A stretch of 64,000 bases of DNA from contig CAZPFL010000002.1 in NCBI GenBank assembly GCA_964585785.1, positions 1-64,000 of the forward strand. The letters are read 5' to 3'. Below are positions 9,277-17,296 of this stretch, one piece after another. This DNA is from WHUA01 sp964585785 (GTDB lineage: Bacteria; Pseudomonadota; Alphaproteobacteria; UBA8366). Numbering within the stretch: the stretch's first letter is position 1; each line of letters begins with the position of its first letter. Position numbers and translations under genes: made by a program. The notes below the pieces were generated by a model. It saw nothing but the letters and a program-made list of their open reading frames with translations, was not told the DNA's origin and ran no database searches.

Positions 9277-9916
9277 GGACATCCTCTTGCACTCCAATGC
9301 GACTGGATTTACTCGCGCGACGAGTATCCCGGGGTCAAAAGCATTATTATTGGTCATATTTTATTAATTGATTTGGTCGATCTCGGAATTACTTCCAGGT
9401 CGCCGAATATAAATCTCGATCACAAACACGGTATTATTGTGGAGACATTTTGCTGCTTCTGAGGAATTTCTCGATGAGGGAGCGCAGCATTGTCCAATCG
9501 ACGCGGCCACTGCGGGAATATATGAGAGATATTTCGCGGACCGAGGGCGCTGCCGGGGGATATGGAAAGCGCGGAGCGGGTGCAATCGCCAATTCGATGC
9601 GATTTACACCCGCTGCCGCGAGATACTGGAAGGCGACGACGCCCGAGCGGCCGCGGGGAGAGCTTAACGCTCTTTGGCCGCGAACCGCATGGCCGCCATC
9701 ACCCGAATCAGGCCAGAATGTTAAAAACGTTACCGCGTCCGGCGGCCTGAGCCGACTGCGGCGCTGTGCTGGTGACGCGCTGCCCCTCGTCACCATCGTT
9801 GTCGTGATCGGGGCCACGTTCTGCGCGCTCAGGTTGGGAAATCAGAGACGCAGACGCATGACTGGGCAGCGAACCCACCGATCCGATCTGCATGGCAAAG
9901 TCCTATCTTTGACTGC
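9277..9916. other. 640-bp region with no supportable gene; AT-rich promoter-proximal segment
   Basis: Bases 9340-9470 are visibly AT-richer than anything nearby and lie directly upstream of the minus-strand receiver gene, so they probably carry its promoter. The remainder is GC-rich. Open frames exist on both strands (for example 9450-10046 plus), but they have no recognisable motif, are rich in Arg and overlap the SDR tail, so I do not call them. A weak hairpin, AGAGC TTAAC GCTCT, lies near 9659-9673. Confidence 0.5.
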
Positions 9917-10759
9917 CTACGGCGAATCTGCCGCACTTGGGACATTACACGGCGAAGCTGACCGCAACCTGAACGCGGCCTTTTTATTTTCCGCGGCGAC
10001 CCTCCGGCGGAGGCCACCATCGATCAGCCTGGGGAGCAAGCGCTGAACTATCAGAAAAAATCGTTCTGGTCCAATAGGATATATGTCTCGAGCGTCTGCG
10101 GCGATGCCGTCGACGACGCGCCGGGCGACCGTTTCGGTCGCGTCCAGGCGCATGGAGAATGCCCGGACATAGCGCTGAAAGCCGTCGGACGCCGGGGTTC
10201 GCGCGCCGCGGGGGGCGCAATAGGTGACGCCGACGCCCTGATCGGCCAGTTCGCGGCGTAGCGCCTCGGACCAGCCCCGCAGGCCGAATTTGCTCGCGGA
10301 ATAGGCGGCGAAGAAGGGAAAGCCGATATCCCCGAACATTGACCCGACGTTAACCACGCGTCCCTGGCTCGACGCCGCCAGCAGCGGCAGCAGGTCGCGC
10401 GTGATCGTCATCGGCGCCAGCAGGTTGACCTCCAGCATCTCGCGCCAAATGGCATCGTCCTGGTCGGACAGCGCGCCGGCGCGGACGATCCCGGCATTGT
10501 TGACGAGCAGGTCGAGCCCGCTCGTCATGGCGGCCACCTGGGCGGCGAGGCCGGCGCGTTCCCGCGGGGCGGCGAGATCCAGCGTCAGCACCGCCGCGCG
10601 CAGCGGACGGGCGAGCCGCTCCCGGGTTTCCTCCAGGCCCGGCTGCCTGCGTCCCAGCAGGATGAGGCGCGCGCCGCGGCGGGACAGCTCGACCGCGATG
10701 GCCCGGCCGATTCCCGATCCCGCGCCGGTGACGAGCGCGACGCTGCCGTCAATTCGCAT
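9917..10759 (-). CDS. SDR family NAD(P)-dependent oxidoreductase (last gene of the seven-gene operon)
   Basis: This 280-residue short-chain dehydrogenase has the nucleotide-binding ALVTGAGSGIGRA near the N-terminus, NNAG at about residue 88, a catalytic Ser in VVNVGSMFGD and the YSASKFG Tyr/Lys pair. A ribosome site GGGAGGAAG precedes the ATG at 10759; the upstream open frame to 10921 belongs to the previous gene. The stop of the diiron-enzyme gene overlaps the start by 11 bases, so translation is coupled. Its C-terminus after about residue 240 (LLPRLIDGGLRRRVA) is longer than a minimal SDR. In context it probably reduces or oxidises a carbonyl or hydroxyl on an acyl-derived product. Confidence 0.92.
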   Translation of the reverse strand: MRIDGSVALVTGAGSGIGRAIAVELSRRGARLILLGRRQPGLEETRERLARPLRAAVLTLDLAAPRERAGLAAQVAAMTSGLDLLVNNAGIVRAGALSDQDDAIWREMLEVNLLAPMTITRDLLPLLAASSQGRVVNVGSMFGDIGFPFFAAYSASKFGLRGWSEALRRELADQGVGVTYCAPRGARTPASDGFQRYVRAFSMRLDATETVARRVVDGIAADARDIYPIGPERFFLIVQRLLPRLIDGGLRRRVAAENKKAAFRLRSASPCNVPSAADSP

Positions 10760-11426
10760 GGCTTCCTCCCCGCTGGCTGCGCTCCAAGGCACGGAAGATG
10801 TCGCCGTAGAGGTGATAGAAATCCTTGGCGGCGGCGATGACAACGTCCCGCCGTACCGGCGTGTCGACGGCGTCGAGCAGCCGGGCGAACCGCTCCACAT
10901 GCCCGACGTCCAGCTCGCCATGCGATGTCAGATAGCTGAACCCGCCGTTCCCGTGCGGCGCCAGGCGGGTGCGGATGGACTGCGCCGCCTTCATGGCCAG
11001 CGCGACCGACATGCCCTCCAGCACGTGCACCATGCCCAGCAAGGCATAGGGCCCTTCCTCCGTGATCAGGCGGAAGGCGTAGGCGACCATGGCCCGCGCC
11101 GGCAAAGGCGGCCGCGCGCGGCGCGCTGCGTCGCGATCGCCGCCGAGCGCGGCGATGTCGTCGAGGATCCATTCGTCATGGCCGGCTTCCTCCTCCGCAT
11201 ATGCCCCGAGCCCGGCCGCCAAGGCGTGGTCGTCGGGGCCGCAGGCGGCGCGCGCGGCCTCGAGCAGCGGCACCGTATGGCGGACGTGGTGATAGGCGTT
11301 GTCGAGGAAAACCAGATAAAGCGGCCGGTCGACCCCATGGGCGACCGCGTCGCGGATCAGGGGTATGGAAAGGAAGGTCTTACGCTCCGGCGTGGTCTCG
11401 TCCACCAGCGTCTCGTAGAAGCTCAT
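10749..11426 (-). CDS. Iron-containing redox enzyme (heme-oxygenase-like diiron / PqqC-TenA fold)
   Basis: This 225-residue all-helical protein fits the iron-containing redox enzyme family, the superfamily of UndA, SznF and PqqC-like oxidases. Likely metal ligands are the EEEAGHDEW segment (Glu and His) and the later GELDVGHVERF segment, which has the D-x3-H spacing typical of these enzymes. An early YHHVRHTVPLL helix is also histidine-rich. Known relatives use O2 at a dinuclear iron centre, for example to decarboxylate or desaturate fatty acids or oxidise amines. The start at 11426 overlaps the upstream stop by ATGA. Being between an acyl-adenylating enzyme and an SDR suggests it oxidises an activated or amide-linked acyl chain; that role is inferred. 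Confidence 0.82.
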   Translation of the reverse strand: MSFYETLVDETTPERKTFLSIPLIRDAVAHGVDRPLYLVFLDNAYHHVRHTVPLLEAARAACGPDDHALAAGLGAYAEEEAGHDEWILDDIAALGGDRDAARRARPPLPARAMVAYAFRLITEEGPYALLGMVHVLEGMSVALAMKAAQSIRTRLAPHGNGGFSYLTSHGELDVGHVERFARLLDAVDTPVRRDVVIAAAKDFYHLYGDIFRALERSQRGGSHAN

Positions 11427-12820
11427 TGGCATATCGCCAGGTATCGCGCGATACGCCGCCGCCGCGGCCGTCCGTCCGGCGTGAATAGCGCTAGCGTGCG
11501 GGCGTCGGCGGGGGAGAGGATCGCGACCTCGGCGGGGCGCGCATAGGGCGGCGCGGCGGCGGTCAGGGTCCGCGCCCGCCGCAGCCAGTCGGCCGCCGTC
11601 CCTTGATCGACCGTCAGGACCGCCTTTACGCCCCAGCGTCCCGGGACGACGGCGGCGCGGCGCACGTTCGGATCGGCGAGAAGCATGGGCTCGATCCATT
11701 CCGGATGGACGTTGCGCCCGGCCTGGGTCACGACCACGTCATCCTTGCGACCCAAGACGACCAGATGTCCATCGCCGTCCCATCGGCCGAGATCGCCGGT
11801 GCGCCAGACGCCGCTGGGCGCCGTGCCGCCGAGATAGCCTCTCATGACGGTCGGGCCGCGCACGACGATCTCGTCGTCCTCGATCGTGACGTCGATGCCG
11901 TCCAGCGGCTGCCCCACGGTTGCCGGCCGGCGCGCGCCGGGCCGGTTGACCGCCACCACCGAACAGCATTCCGACAGGCCGTAGCCCTCGTGGACCGGAA
12001 TGCCGACGGCCCAGGCCGCTTCGGCGAGGGCCGTCCCGACGGGCGCGCCGCCGACCGCGACGAAGCGGAGCGATGCCGGCGCCCGCTGTCCGGTCGCGCT
12101 GAGATACGCGACCCAGCCGGCCAGCAGGTCGGGCGTGAGGATCGACGTGGTCGGTTCGATGCGCGCGGCGTCCTTCGGAAATTCCGCGGGCGAGGCCGAC
12201 AGGTGGAGCCGAGCGCCCACTTTCAGCGGCAGCAGCACGCCCGCCAGCTGTTCGAGCAGCAGGGAGAACGGCAAGACGGAGAGGTGGATGTCGCCGGCGG
12301 TCGCCGATACCGCCTTTTCCAGTCCGGTCAGGCTCGCCGCGAGCGCGGACTCGTCCAGCACGACCCCTTTTGGCCGCCCGGTGGTGCCCGAGGTGTAGAT
12401 GATGCGGCGGGATGTGCCGGTCTCTTCGGTGGGCGGGCTTCCGGCGCAACAGGCCAGCCGGTCGATGGCAATGACCGGAACCGGCGGGCCGGCCAACCGG
12501 CGCGACAGCGCGGCCGTGGTGACGACCGCGCCGATGCCGGCGTTTTCGATCATGTGCCGCCATTGATCGATCGAAAAGAAATCGGGCAGCGGGACGATGG
12601 TCCGCCCGAGCGACGCGAGCGCCAGATCGGCGGCAATGGCCGCGGCGGAACGCGCCATGAGCAGGCCGACCCGATCCGGGGTGCCGGCGAGGGCGGCCTG
12701 CAGCCGGGTGATCGCCCGATCGAGCTGGCGATAGGTCAAGCTTCCGGCGGCGCCGGTGATGGCGGGGCGTTCCGGATCTTGGGCGGCAAGCGCGCGGATG
12801 GCGAGCAGAACATCACGCAT
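11423..12820 (-). CDS. AMP-dependent acyl synthetase/ligase
   Basis: This 465-residue member of the ANL superfamily activates a carboxylic acid as acyl-AMP. The P-loop-like motif is IIYTSGTTGRPKGVV at about residues 163-177. The A5-type VHEGYGLSE and the A7-A8 WRTGDLGRWDGDG...GRKDD segments are present. The C-terminal domain is short. Near the end, where most ligases carry the A10 catalytic Lys (TxxGKxxR), the sequence is TPDGRPRRRRI, with only arginines, so the second half-reaction or acyl acceptor could differ. It starts at 12820, overlapping the upstream gene by 8 bases, and it overlaps the downstream gene by ATGA. This places it in the middle of a translationally coupled four-gene cassette. 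Confidence 0.9.
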   Translation of the reverse strand: MRDVLLAIRALAAQDPERPAITGAAGSLTYRQLDRAITRLQAALAGTPDRVGLLMARSAAAIAADLALASLGRTIVPLPDFFSIDQWRHMIENAGIGAVVTTAALSRRLAGPPVPVIAIDRLACCAGSPPTEETGTSRRIIYTSGTTGRPKGVVLDESALAASLTGLEKAVSATAGDIHLSVLPFSLLLEQLAGVLLPLKVGARLHLSASPAEFPKDAARIEPTTSILTPDLLAGWVAYLSATGQRAPASLRFVAVGGAPVGTALAEAAWAVGIPVHEGYGLSECCSVVAVNRPGARRPATVGQPLDGIDVTIEDDEIVVRGPTVMRGYLGGTAPSGVWRTGDLGRWDGDGHLVVLGRKDDVVVTQAGRNVHPEWIEPMLLADPNVRRAAVVPGRWGVKAVLTVDQGTAADWLRRARTLTAAAPPYARPAEVAILSPADARTLALFTPDGRPRRRRIARYLAICQ

Positions 12821-13394
12821 GACACGGTGCCTCCGGAATGGCGCGGGCGTGCAAGAGCATCGGCGGCAAGGAGTCTGCGGCGACCGCGAGCACCCGCGGA
12901 TCATGCCTGTAATAGCTTCCCCAGGCCGCGGCGTTGTCGAGCCGATCGGATCGCGCCGGGCCCAGGTCGACGGCCGCGAGCCCGCTTCGCCGTAACAGGG
13001 TGCGCAGACGTGCGGTCGCGGTGAACAAGCCGAAATCGGCGCCCGCGGCCCGGCAGAGACGGATGGCGGCGCCGACCAGCGGCATCGCGGCGCCCGCGCT
13101 GGGCGCGGCCAGGCTGGAAAACTCGACGATCCGTCCCTGGCTCACCGGCCGGCCGAAATACCGGGCAAGAACCAACTCCGCGGCACCGTCCAGATAGGCG
13201 CTCGAAAAAAGACCATCCTCCGCGAAGCGCAGTCCCGCGATCGCGCGCGGCGCGCCGTCGGTGTTCAGGAAAGCGATGAGGCGGTGTGGAAATTGCGGCA
13301 CGTAGGCGCCGTACTCCGCGAGAAAGACGGCCCGCACCGTTCGCTCCAGCCGGCCCCGCAATGGATGGGCCCGATCGGCCAAGACCAAGGTCAT
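12813..13394 (-). CDS. Thermostable hemolysin family protein (probable acyltransferase-like fold)
   Basis: This 193-residue protein matches the family named after Vibrio thermostable direct delta-hemolysin. Hallmarks are FSSAYLDGAAE, the GRIVEFSSLAA segment, LFTATARLRTLLRR and the C-terminal WGSYYRHDPRVLA. The central strands and helices resemble GNAT or acyl-homoserine-lactone-synthase-like folds, so an N-acyltransferase role is plausible; that is my inference, and hemolytic activity is not indicated here. There is no signal peptide. It lies 52 bases after the kinase and overlaps the ligase gene by 8 bases, so it should be made together with the enzyme that would supply its activated acyl group. 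Confidence 0.85.
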   Translation of the reverse strand: MTLVLADRAHPLRGRLERTVRAVFLAEYGAYVPQFPHRLIAFLNTDGAPRAIAGLRFAEDGLFSSAYLDGAAELVLARYFGRPVSQGRIVEFSSLAAPSAGAAMPLVGAAIRLCRAAGADFGLFTATARLRTLLRRSGLAAVDLGPARSDRLDNAAAWGSYYRHDPRVLAVAADSLPPMLLHARAIPEAPCHA

Positions 13395-13446
13395 GCGTCG
13401 TCTCCTTGATGAGACGGAATGCTGACCGAGCGACCTGAATGGAACC

Positions 13447-14811
13447 TTACGGCTTGGGAAATATCAGCCGGAACAGCGCGCCACCGCCTTTGACGTCTTC
13501 GTAGGCGACCCGGCCGCCATGGGCGTCCATGGTGCGCTGCACGATCGACAGCCCCAATCCGGCCCCACTGGCGCGGCGATCGTTGCGCCAGAAGCGCCGG
13601 AAGATCGCCTCGCGTTTCTCCGGCGGTACGCCGGGCCCGCTGTCGCGGACGCTCAGTTGCGGCGGGGAGGGGGTAACGGCGATGACGACCGTCGTGCCGG
13701 GCGGCGTATGACGCAAGGCGTTGTCGGCGAGATTGCGCACGGCATGGAACAGGGCGTCCGTGTGACCGCGGACGCGAACGGGATGATCGGGCGCGTCCAC
13801 CGCCAGCTCACGGCCCGACCGGATGGCCATGAGCGCCAGGTAGCTCGCGACGTCGCGGGCGATGGCGCACAGATCGGCGTGGTCGTTCGATTCGACGACC
13901 AGCACCTCGGTCGCCGCGACCCGCAGAAGCTGCTCGACCAGATGCGACATCGCGTTGAGATCCGCCCGCAAGGCCTTCGCGGCCTCCCGGTCGGAGAGCG
14001 TATCCACATGCGCCATCAGGACGGCCAGCGGCGTGCGCAGCTCATGCGCCGCATCGGCGGTGAACTCGCGCTGGAGCCGGAACCCCTTGTCGAGCCGGTC
14101 GAAAGCGCGATTGACCGCGTTGACCAGGGGTAGGATCTCGCGCGGAATCCCGGCCAAGGGAAGCCGCACGTCGGTGGCCGCGGGACCGATTGATTCGATC
14201 TGCTGGGACAGCCGGCGCAACGGCGCAAGCGTCCCGCGCATGGTCAGGATGCTGACCAGCAGCAGCACCAGCAGGAACGGCGCGGCCAGCCAGCCGCCGT
14301 CTTCGAAGAAGTCGCCAAGGATCGTCTCGATCAGGTCCTGATAATCGCTGGAGAGCCGGACGACCTGAACCATCAGCAATCTGTCGCCGATCTTGAACGG
14401 CAGCGCTTCGCCGAAATACGTCGACGGCCCGGGTCCGTCGGGATTGTATTGATAGAGCACGCCGTCTTCCTCGTCCGACGTCGCCGACGGGATCGGCCCG
14501 ACATCGGTGCCGCCGGCGAACAGCGTCTTGTGGCTGTGAAGGTCTTTGATCGCGAAGCCGTGCACGTTGCCCGACTGGTTGAACGCGTCGAGCATCTCAG
14601 GCGACATATCGAAGGCGAGAGCGCCGTCCTTGCCGATCTTGACCGTGCGGGCAATCCCGCGCGCGGTTTCGATCAGCGAGCGGTCACGCAGCGCGCCGGT
14701 GGTCGATTGAAATTCCCACCACAGCCAGCCATAGGCGAAGACGATCGCGACGAGGGTCGTCAGCGACAGGCGCTGAACGATGCGCGCCATCAGGGATGGC
14801 GGTGCTTTCAC
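13447..14811 (-). CDS. Sensor histidine kinase, QseC/PmrB-like
   Basis: This 454-residue inner-membrane kinase has an N-terminal helix (residues about 14-32), a periplasmic sensor of roughly 140 residues, a second helix near 175-195 and a HAMP-like linker RGTLAPLRRLSQQ. The phospho-acceptor is in DAAHELRTPLAVLMAHV. N- and G-boxes follow: AVRNLADNALRHTPPG, VRDSGPGVP and GAGLGLSIVQRTM. It overlaps the response regulator by ATGA and lies upstream of the acyl-metabolite cassette in one apparent transcript. It could therefore sense the product or substrate of that cassette. The signal is unknown. Confidence 0.94.
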   Translation of the reverse strand: MKAPPSLMARIVQRLSLTTLVAIVFAYGWLWWEFQSTTGALRDRSLIETARGIARTVKIGKDGALAFDMSPEMLDAFNQSGNVHGFAIKDLHSHKTLFAGGTDVGPIPSATSDEEDGVLYQYNPDGPGPSTYFGEALPFKIGDRLLMVQVVRLSSDYQDLIETILGDFFEDGGWLAAPFLLVLLLVSILTMRGTLAPLRRLSQQIESIGPAATDVRLPLAGIPREILPLVNAVNRAFDRLDKGFRLQREFTADAAHELRTPLAVLMAHVDTLSDREAAKALRADLNAMSHLVEQLLRVAATEVLVVESNDHADLCAIARDVASYLALMAIRSGRELAVDAPDHPVRVRGHTDALFHAVRNLADNALRHTPPGTTVVIAVTPSPPQLSVRDSGPGVPPEKREAIFRRFWRNDRRASGAGLGLSIVQRTMDAHGGRVAYEDVKGGGALFRLIFPKP

Positions 14812-15491
14812 TCGACTTCCTGTATCTCCGCCAGCATGTAGCCGACGCCGCGCAAGGTGTGGATCGACACGCCTGCATCGGCTTGCTGCAGCCTTTTGCG
14901 CAGGCGCGACATCAGCACTTCGACGGAGTTCGAGGAGACTTCGTCATCGAAGCCGTAAAGCCCGTCCTCCAGCGCCGGCTTGGGCACGACGCGGCCGGAA
15001 CGGCGCAGCAGCTGCTCCAGCATATCCGTTTCCCGGCGCGGGATGGGCACCAGCACGCCGTCCACCGTGAACTCGCGCGAGACGGTGTCGAGGCAGACCT
15101 TGCCGCAGACAAGCTGCACGCCGAGCGCCTGGCCCGGCCGGCGCAGCAGGGCGCGGACGCGGGCCAGCAGCTCCTCCATGGCGAAGGGCTTGAGGACATA
15201 GTCGTCTGCGCCCGCGTTCAGCCCCATCACCCGATGCTCCACGCCGTCGCGCGCGGTCAGCACCAGGAACGGCGTGCTGAGCCCGCGTTGCCGGGCATTC
15301 TTGAGCAGCGTCAGTCCGTCGCCGTCGGGCAGGCCCAGGTCGAGGATGACCACCTGATAGTCGACGGACGCCAGGGCCGCTTCCGCATCCGCGAGCGTCG
15401 GAAAGCTGTCGACGGCGAAGCCGCCGGCCCTCAGCCCTTTGCCGATCAGCTCGGCCAGGCGGTCATTGTCTTCGACCAGAAGGATGCGCAT
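14808..15491 (-). CDS. OmpR/PhoB-family response regulator, QseB-like
   Basis: This 227-residue DNA-binding regulator has an N-terminal receiver with acidic pocket LVEDND, phospho-acceptor Asp51 (VVILDLGLPDGDG), Thr in LTARD and Lys in VLKPFAMEELLAR. A winged-helix trans_reg_C domain covers about residues 130-220, ending with the typical SNSVEVLMSRLRKRL and IHTLRGVGYML segments. It is coupled by ATGA to the kinase downstream and follows DUF6134 by 10 bases. It is the likely regulator of its own operon; the expected direct-repeat binding site upstream of 16143 cannot be inspected fully because an N run lies there. Confidence 0.95.
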   Translation of the reverse strand: MRILLVEDNDRLAELIGKGLRAGGFAVDSFPTLADAEAALASVDYQVVILDLGLPDGDGLTLLKNARQRGLSTPFLVLTARDGVEHRVMGLNAGADDYVLKPFAMEELLARVRALLRRPGQALGVQLVCGKVCLDTVSREFTVDGVLVPIPRRETDMLEQLLRRSGRVVPKPALEDGLYGFDDEVSSNSVEVLMSRLRKRLQQADAGVSIHTLRGVGYMLAEIQEVE

Positions 15492-15501
15492 CGGAATCCC
15501 A

Positions 15502-16143
15502 TTACCTCAGAACGTAGCGAAGGTCGGAATTGTCCTTCGCCTTGAACCGAACTTGCACAAGGGTTCCGTCCGCATCGTACCAGAGCTCGCGGGACAGGTC
15601 GCCGGTCATCGCATAGTGATGCGCGCGGCGGGGCTTGCCATGGACCGAGACGGTGTCCTCGCCAAGGTCGGCCACCTTGATCGTCATGGCGTGACCGTCC
15701 AGCGTGTTCATCAGCATGGCCTGCCGCACCGTCGCCGGGTTCCACAGGCTGGCCGGCAGTGCGGAGGGCGGGAGGTGCGACTCTTTGTCGTCGCCCTTCA
15801 CGTCGAGACTGTCCGGCTCGGCGACGACGTTGAGGTGATGATGGGTGCCGTCGTCGTTGGTCTTGGACGAGAGCGCGGTCAGGTGTCCGTTCTGCCACAC
15901 TTCCGTGTCGTGGTACTCGAACCGATAAACCGGGATTATCGCGACCTTGACCACCACCGCGGTATCGACGGTCACCTGCAAGCGTTTGGCATCGTTCCGG
16001 AATTTAAGGGTGTGGCTGCCGATCACCTCGCCGTTGCGGAGCACGGTGAAATTCAGCGCCGTCGGCGTTGCGGCCCGGGCGACTGCGGCGAAGGCGACGA
16101 AGGTCAGGGCCGCGGCAAGGGCGGCGCGCACGGGCAGCGGCAT
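15502..16143 (-). CDS. DUF6134 family exported protein (first gene of the operon)
   Basis: This is a 213-residue protein with a Sec signal peptide (residues 1-24, ending VARAATPT). The mature part is beta-rich (FTVLRNGEVIGSHTLKF, then VYRFEYHDTEVWQNGHLTAL) and ends in YDADGTLVQVRFKAKD. This is the pattern of the DUF6134 family of periplasmic proteins of unknown function. The ATG at 16143 is only 2 bases from a run of N. The sequence beyond the run repeats the 14 bases before it, and if the run is collapsed a GAGG ribosome site falls 6 bases before this ATG, which supports the start. The family is of unknown function; location suggests a periplasmic or envelope role linked to the two-component system. 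Confidence 0.82.
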   Translation of the reverse strand: MPLPVRAALAAALTFVAFAAVARAATPTALNFTVLRNGEVIGSHTLKFRNDAKRLQVTVDTAVVVKVAIIPVYRFEYHDTEVWQNGHLTALSSKTNDDGTHHHLNVVAEPDSLDVKGDDKESHLPPSALPASLWNPATVRQAMLMNTLDGHAMTIKVADLGEDTVSVHGKPRRAHHYAMTGDLSRELWYDADGTLVQVRFKAKDNSDLRYVLR

Positions 16144-16145
16144 GG

Positions 16146-16245
16146 NNNNNNNNNNNNNNNNNNNNNNNNNNNNNNNNNNNNNNNNNNNNNNNNNNNNNNN
16201 NNNNNNNNNNNNNNNNNNNNNNNNNNNNNNNNNNNNNNNNNNNNN
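16146..16245. other. Assembly gap of 100 N
   Basis: This is a run of exactly 100 undetermined bases. The 14 bases GGGCAGCGGCATGG occur both immediately before (16132-16145) and immediately after (16246-16259) the run. This suggests the two contigs overlap and no sequence is missing. Confidence 0.95.
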
Positions 16246-16364
16246 GGGCAGCGGCATGGAGAACCTCGCATCTGGATTGCGTCGGCCCGGACGATGGCGC
16301 GTTGACCTGACGGTAACCTTGCAGTCGTTGTCTTGTCGGTGCGGGCAGGGGGTGCTCCCGCGCG

Positions 16365-17045
16365 TCAGCCCTGCGGCTCGTTGCGGCGCAGGTAATCGAG
16401 CACGGCCTCCAGCGGCTCCACGTCGCCGAACTTCGCGTCGATATCGAACAGGTTCCATTCGACCACGCCCGGCACCCGGTCGCCGACGCATTCGCGCACG
16501 ACGATCGGCCGGAAGCCCTCGGCGATCGCGTCCTCCACGGTATGGCGCACGCAGCCGGCCATGGTGACGCCGGTGACGATCACCGTATCGACGCCGAGCG
16601 CGCGCAGGTAGCCCGAGAGGTAGGTGCCGTTGAAAGCCGAGGCGCGCTTCTTGACGATGACCTGTTCGTTGGGCAAGGGCGCGATGCGGTCATCGATCGC
16701 GCAGGCCTCGCTGCCTTCTTTCAGAACCTCGACCGGGATCTTCAGATGCCACAGCCCGGTATCGCTGTTCGGGCCGCCGGGGTCGCGATAGGCGGTCGTC
16801 GTGTAAACGACGGGGATGCCTTTCGCGCGCGACGCGTCGAGCAGCGCCTTCACGCCGGGAATGATCGTGTCCATGCCGTCGCAGGTGAACGGATTGTCGG
16901 GTCGCGTCCAGGCGTTGGCGAGATCGATATTGATCAGCGCCGGCTTCTTGCCGTAGCCGATCCGGCGCATGAAGCCGCGCTCCCGATAGATCCCGGTGTC
17001 GTAGCCGAAGACTGTCGCCAACGCGTCCTTGATGTCGTCCGCCAT
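16365..17045 (-). CDS. Cysteine hydrolase, isochorismatase/N-carbamoylsarcosine amidase family
   Basis: This 226-residue protein should hydrolyse an amide, carbamoyl or ureido bond in the cytosol. The expected catalytic triad is visible: Asp41 in LINIDLANAW, Lys in VIVKKRASAFNGT and nucleophile Cys in GVTMAGCVRHTVEDA. The last motif, with a preceding cis-peptide, is that of N-carbamoylsarcosine amidase-type enzymes rather than isochorismatase. The start at 17045 (MADD) is favoured; an in-frame ATG at 17066 is possible and the longer open frame to 17222 has no ribosome site. It is divergent from the LIV-type transporter operon and, with two amidases nearby, forms a C-N hydrolase group around it. 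Confidence 0.9.
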   Translation of the reverse strand: MADDIKDALATVFGYDTGIYRERGFMRRIGYGKKPALINIDLANAWTRPDNPFTCDGMDTIIPGVKALLDASRAKGIPVVYTTTAYRDPGGPNSDTGLWHLKIPVEVLKEGSEACAIDDRIAPLPNEQVIVKKRASAFNGTYLSGYLRALGVDTVIVTGVTMAGCVRHTVEDAIAEGFRPIVVRECVGDRVPGVVEWNLFDIDAKFGDVEPLEAVLDYLRRNEPQG

Positions 17046-17296
17046 GAGTCCCAATCCCGCTGTCATGGGTCGCGTGCAAGGGTAATGCATCGCCAACGGC
17101 TTCGCCATGGGCAATGCGGTTGCTGACGGAAAAACCAAGGTGATGATTGAATTCAGCGCAAACGCGCTATGCAAACGCCAACAAAAGATGCAAGTGCGCG
17201 AAGAACGAAGGTTGCGAGTCATTATTCCATTGCGGCCCCGATTAGCTGCGCTAACAATGTTTCCATGGAGTGAACTTTTTTTAAAGGAGGCGACTC

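Noticed and set aside
9450..10046. A 198-codon plus-strand open frame in the 9.3-9.9 kb gap
   Set aside because: No ribosome site or family motif, overlaps the SDR tail and is Arg-rich as shadow frames are. One hydrophobic stretch is not enough.
12813..13394. Reading the thermostable-hemolysin-family protein as a secreted toxin
   Set aside because: It has no signal peptide, sits in a coupled biosynthetic operon and its sequence resembles acyltransferase-like folds.
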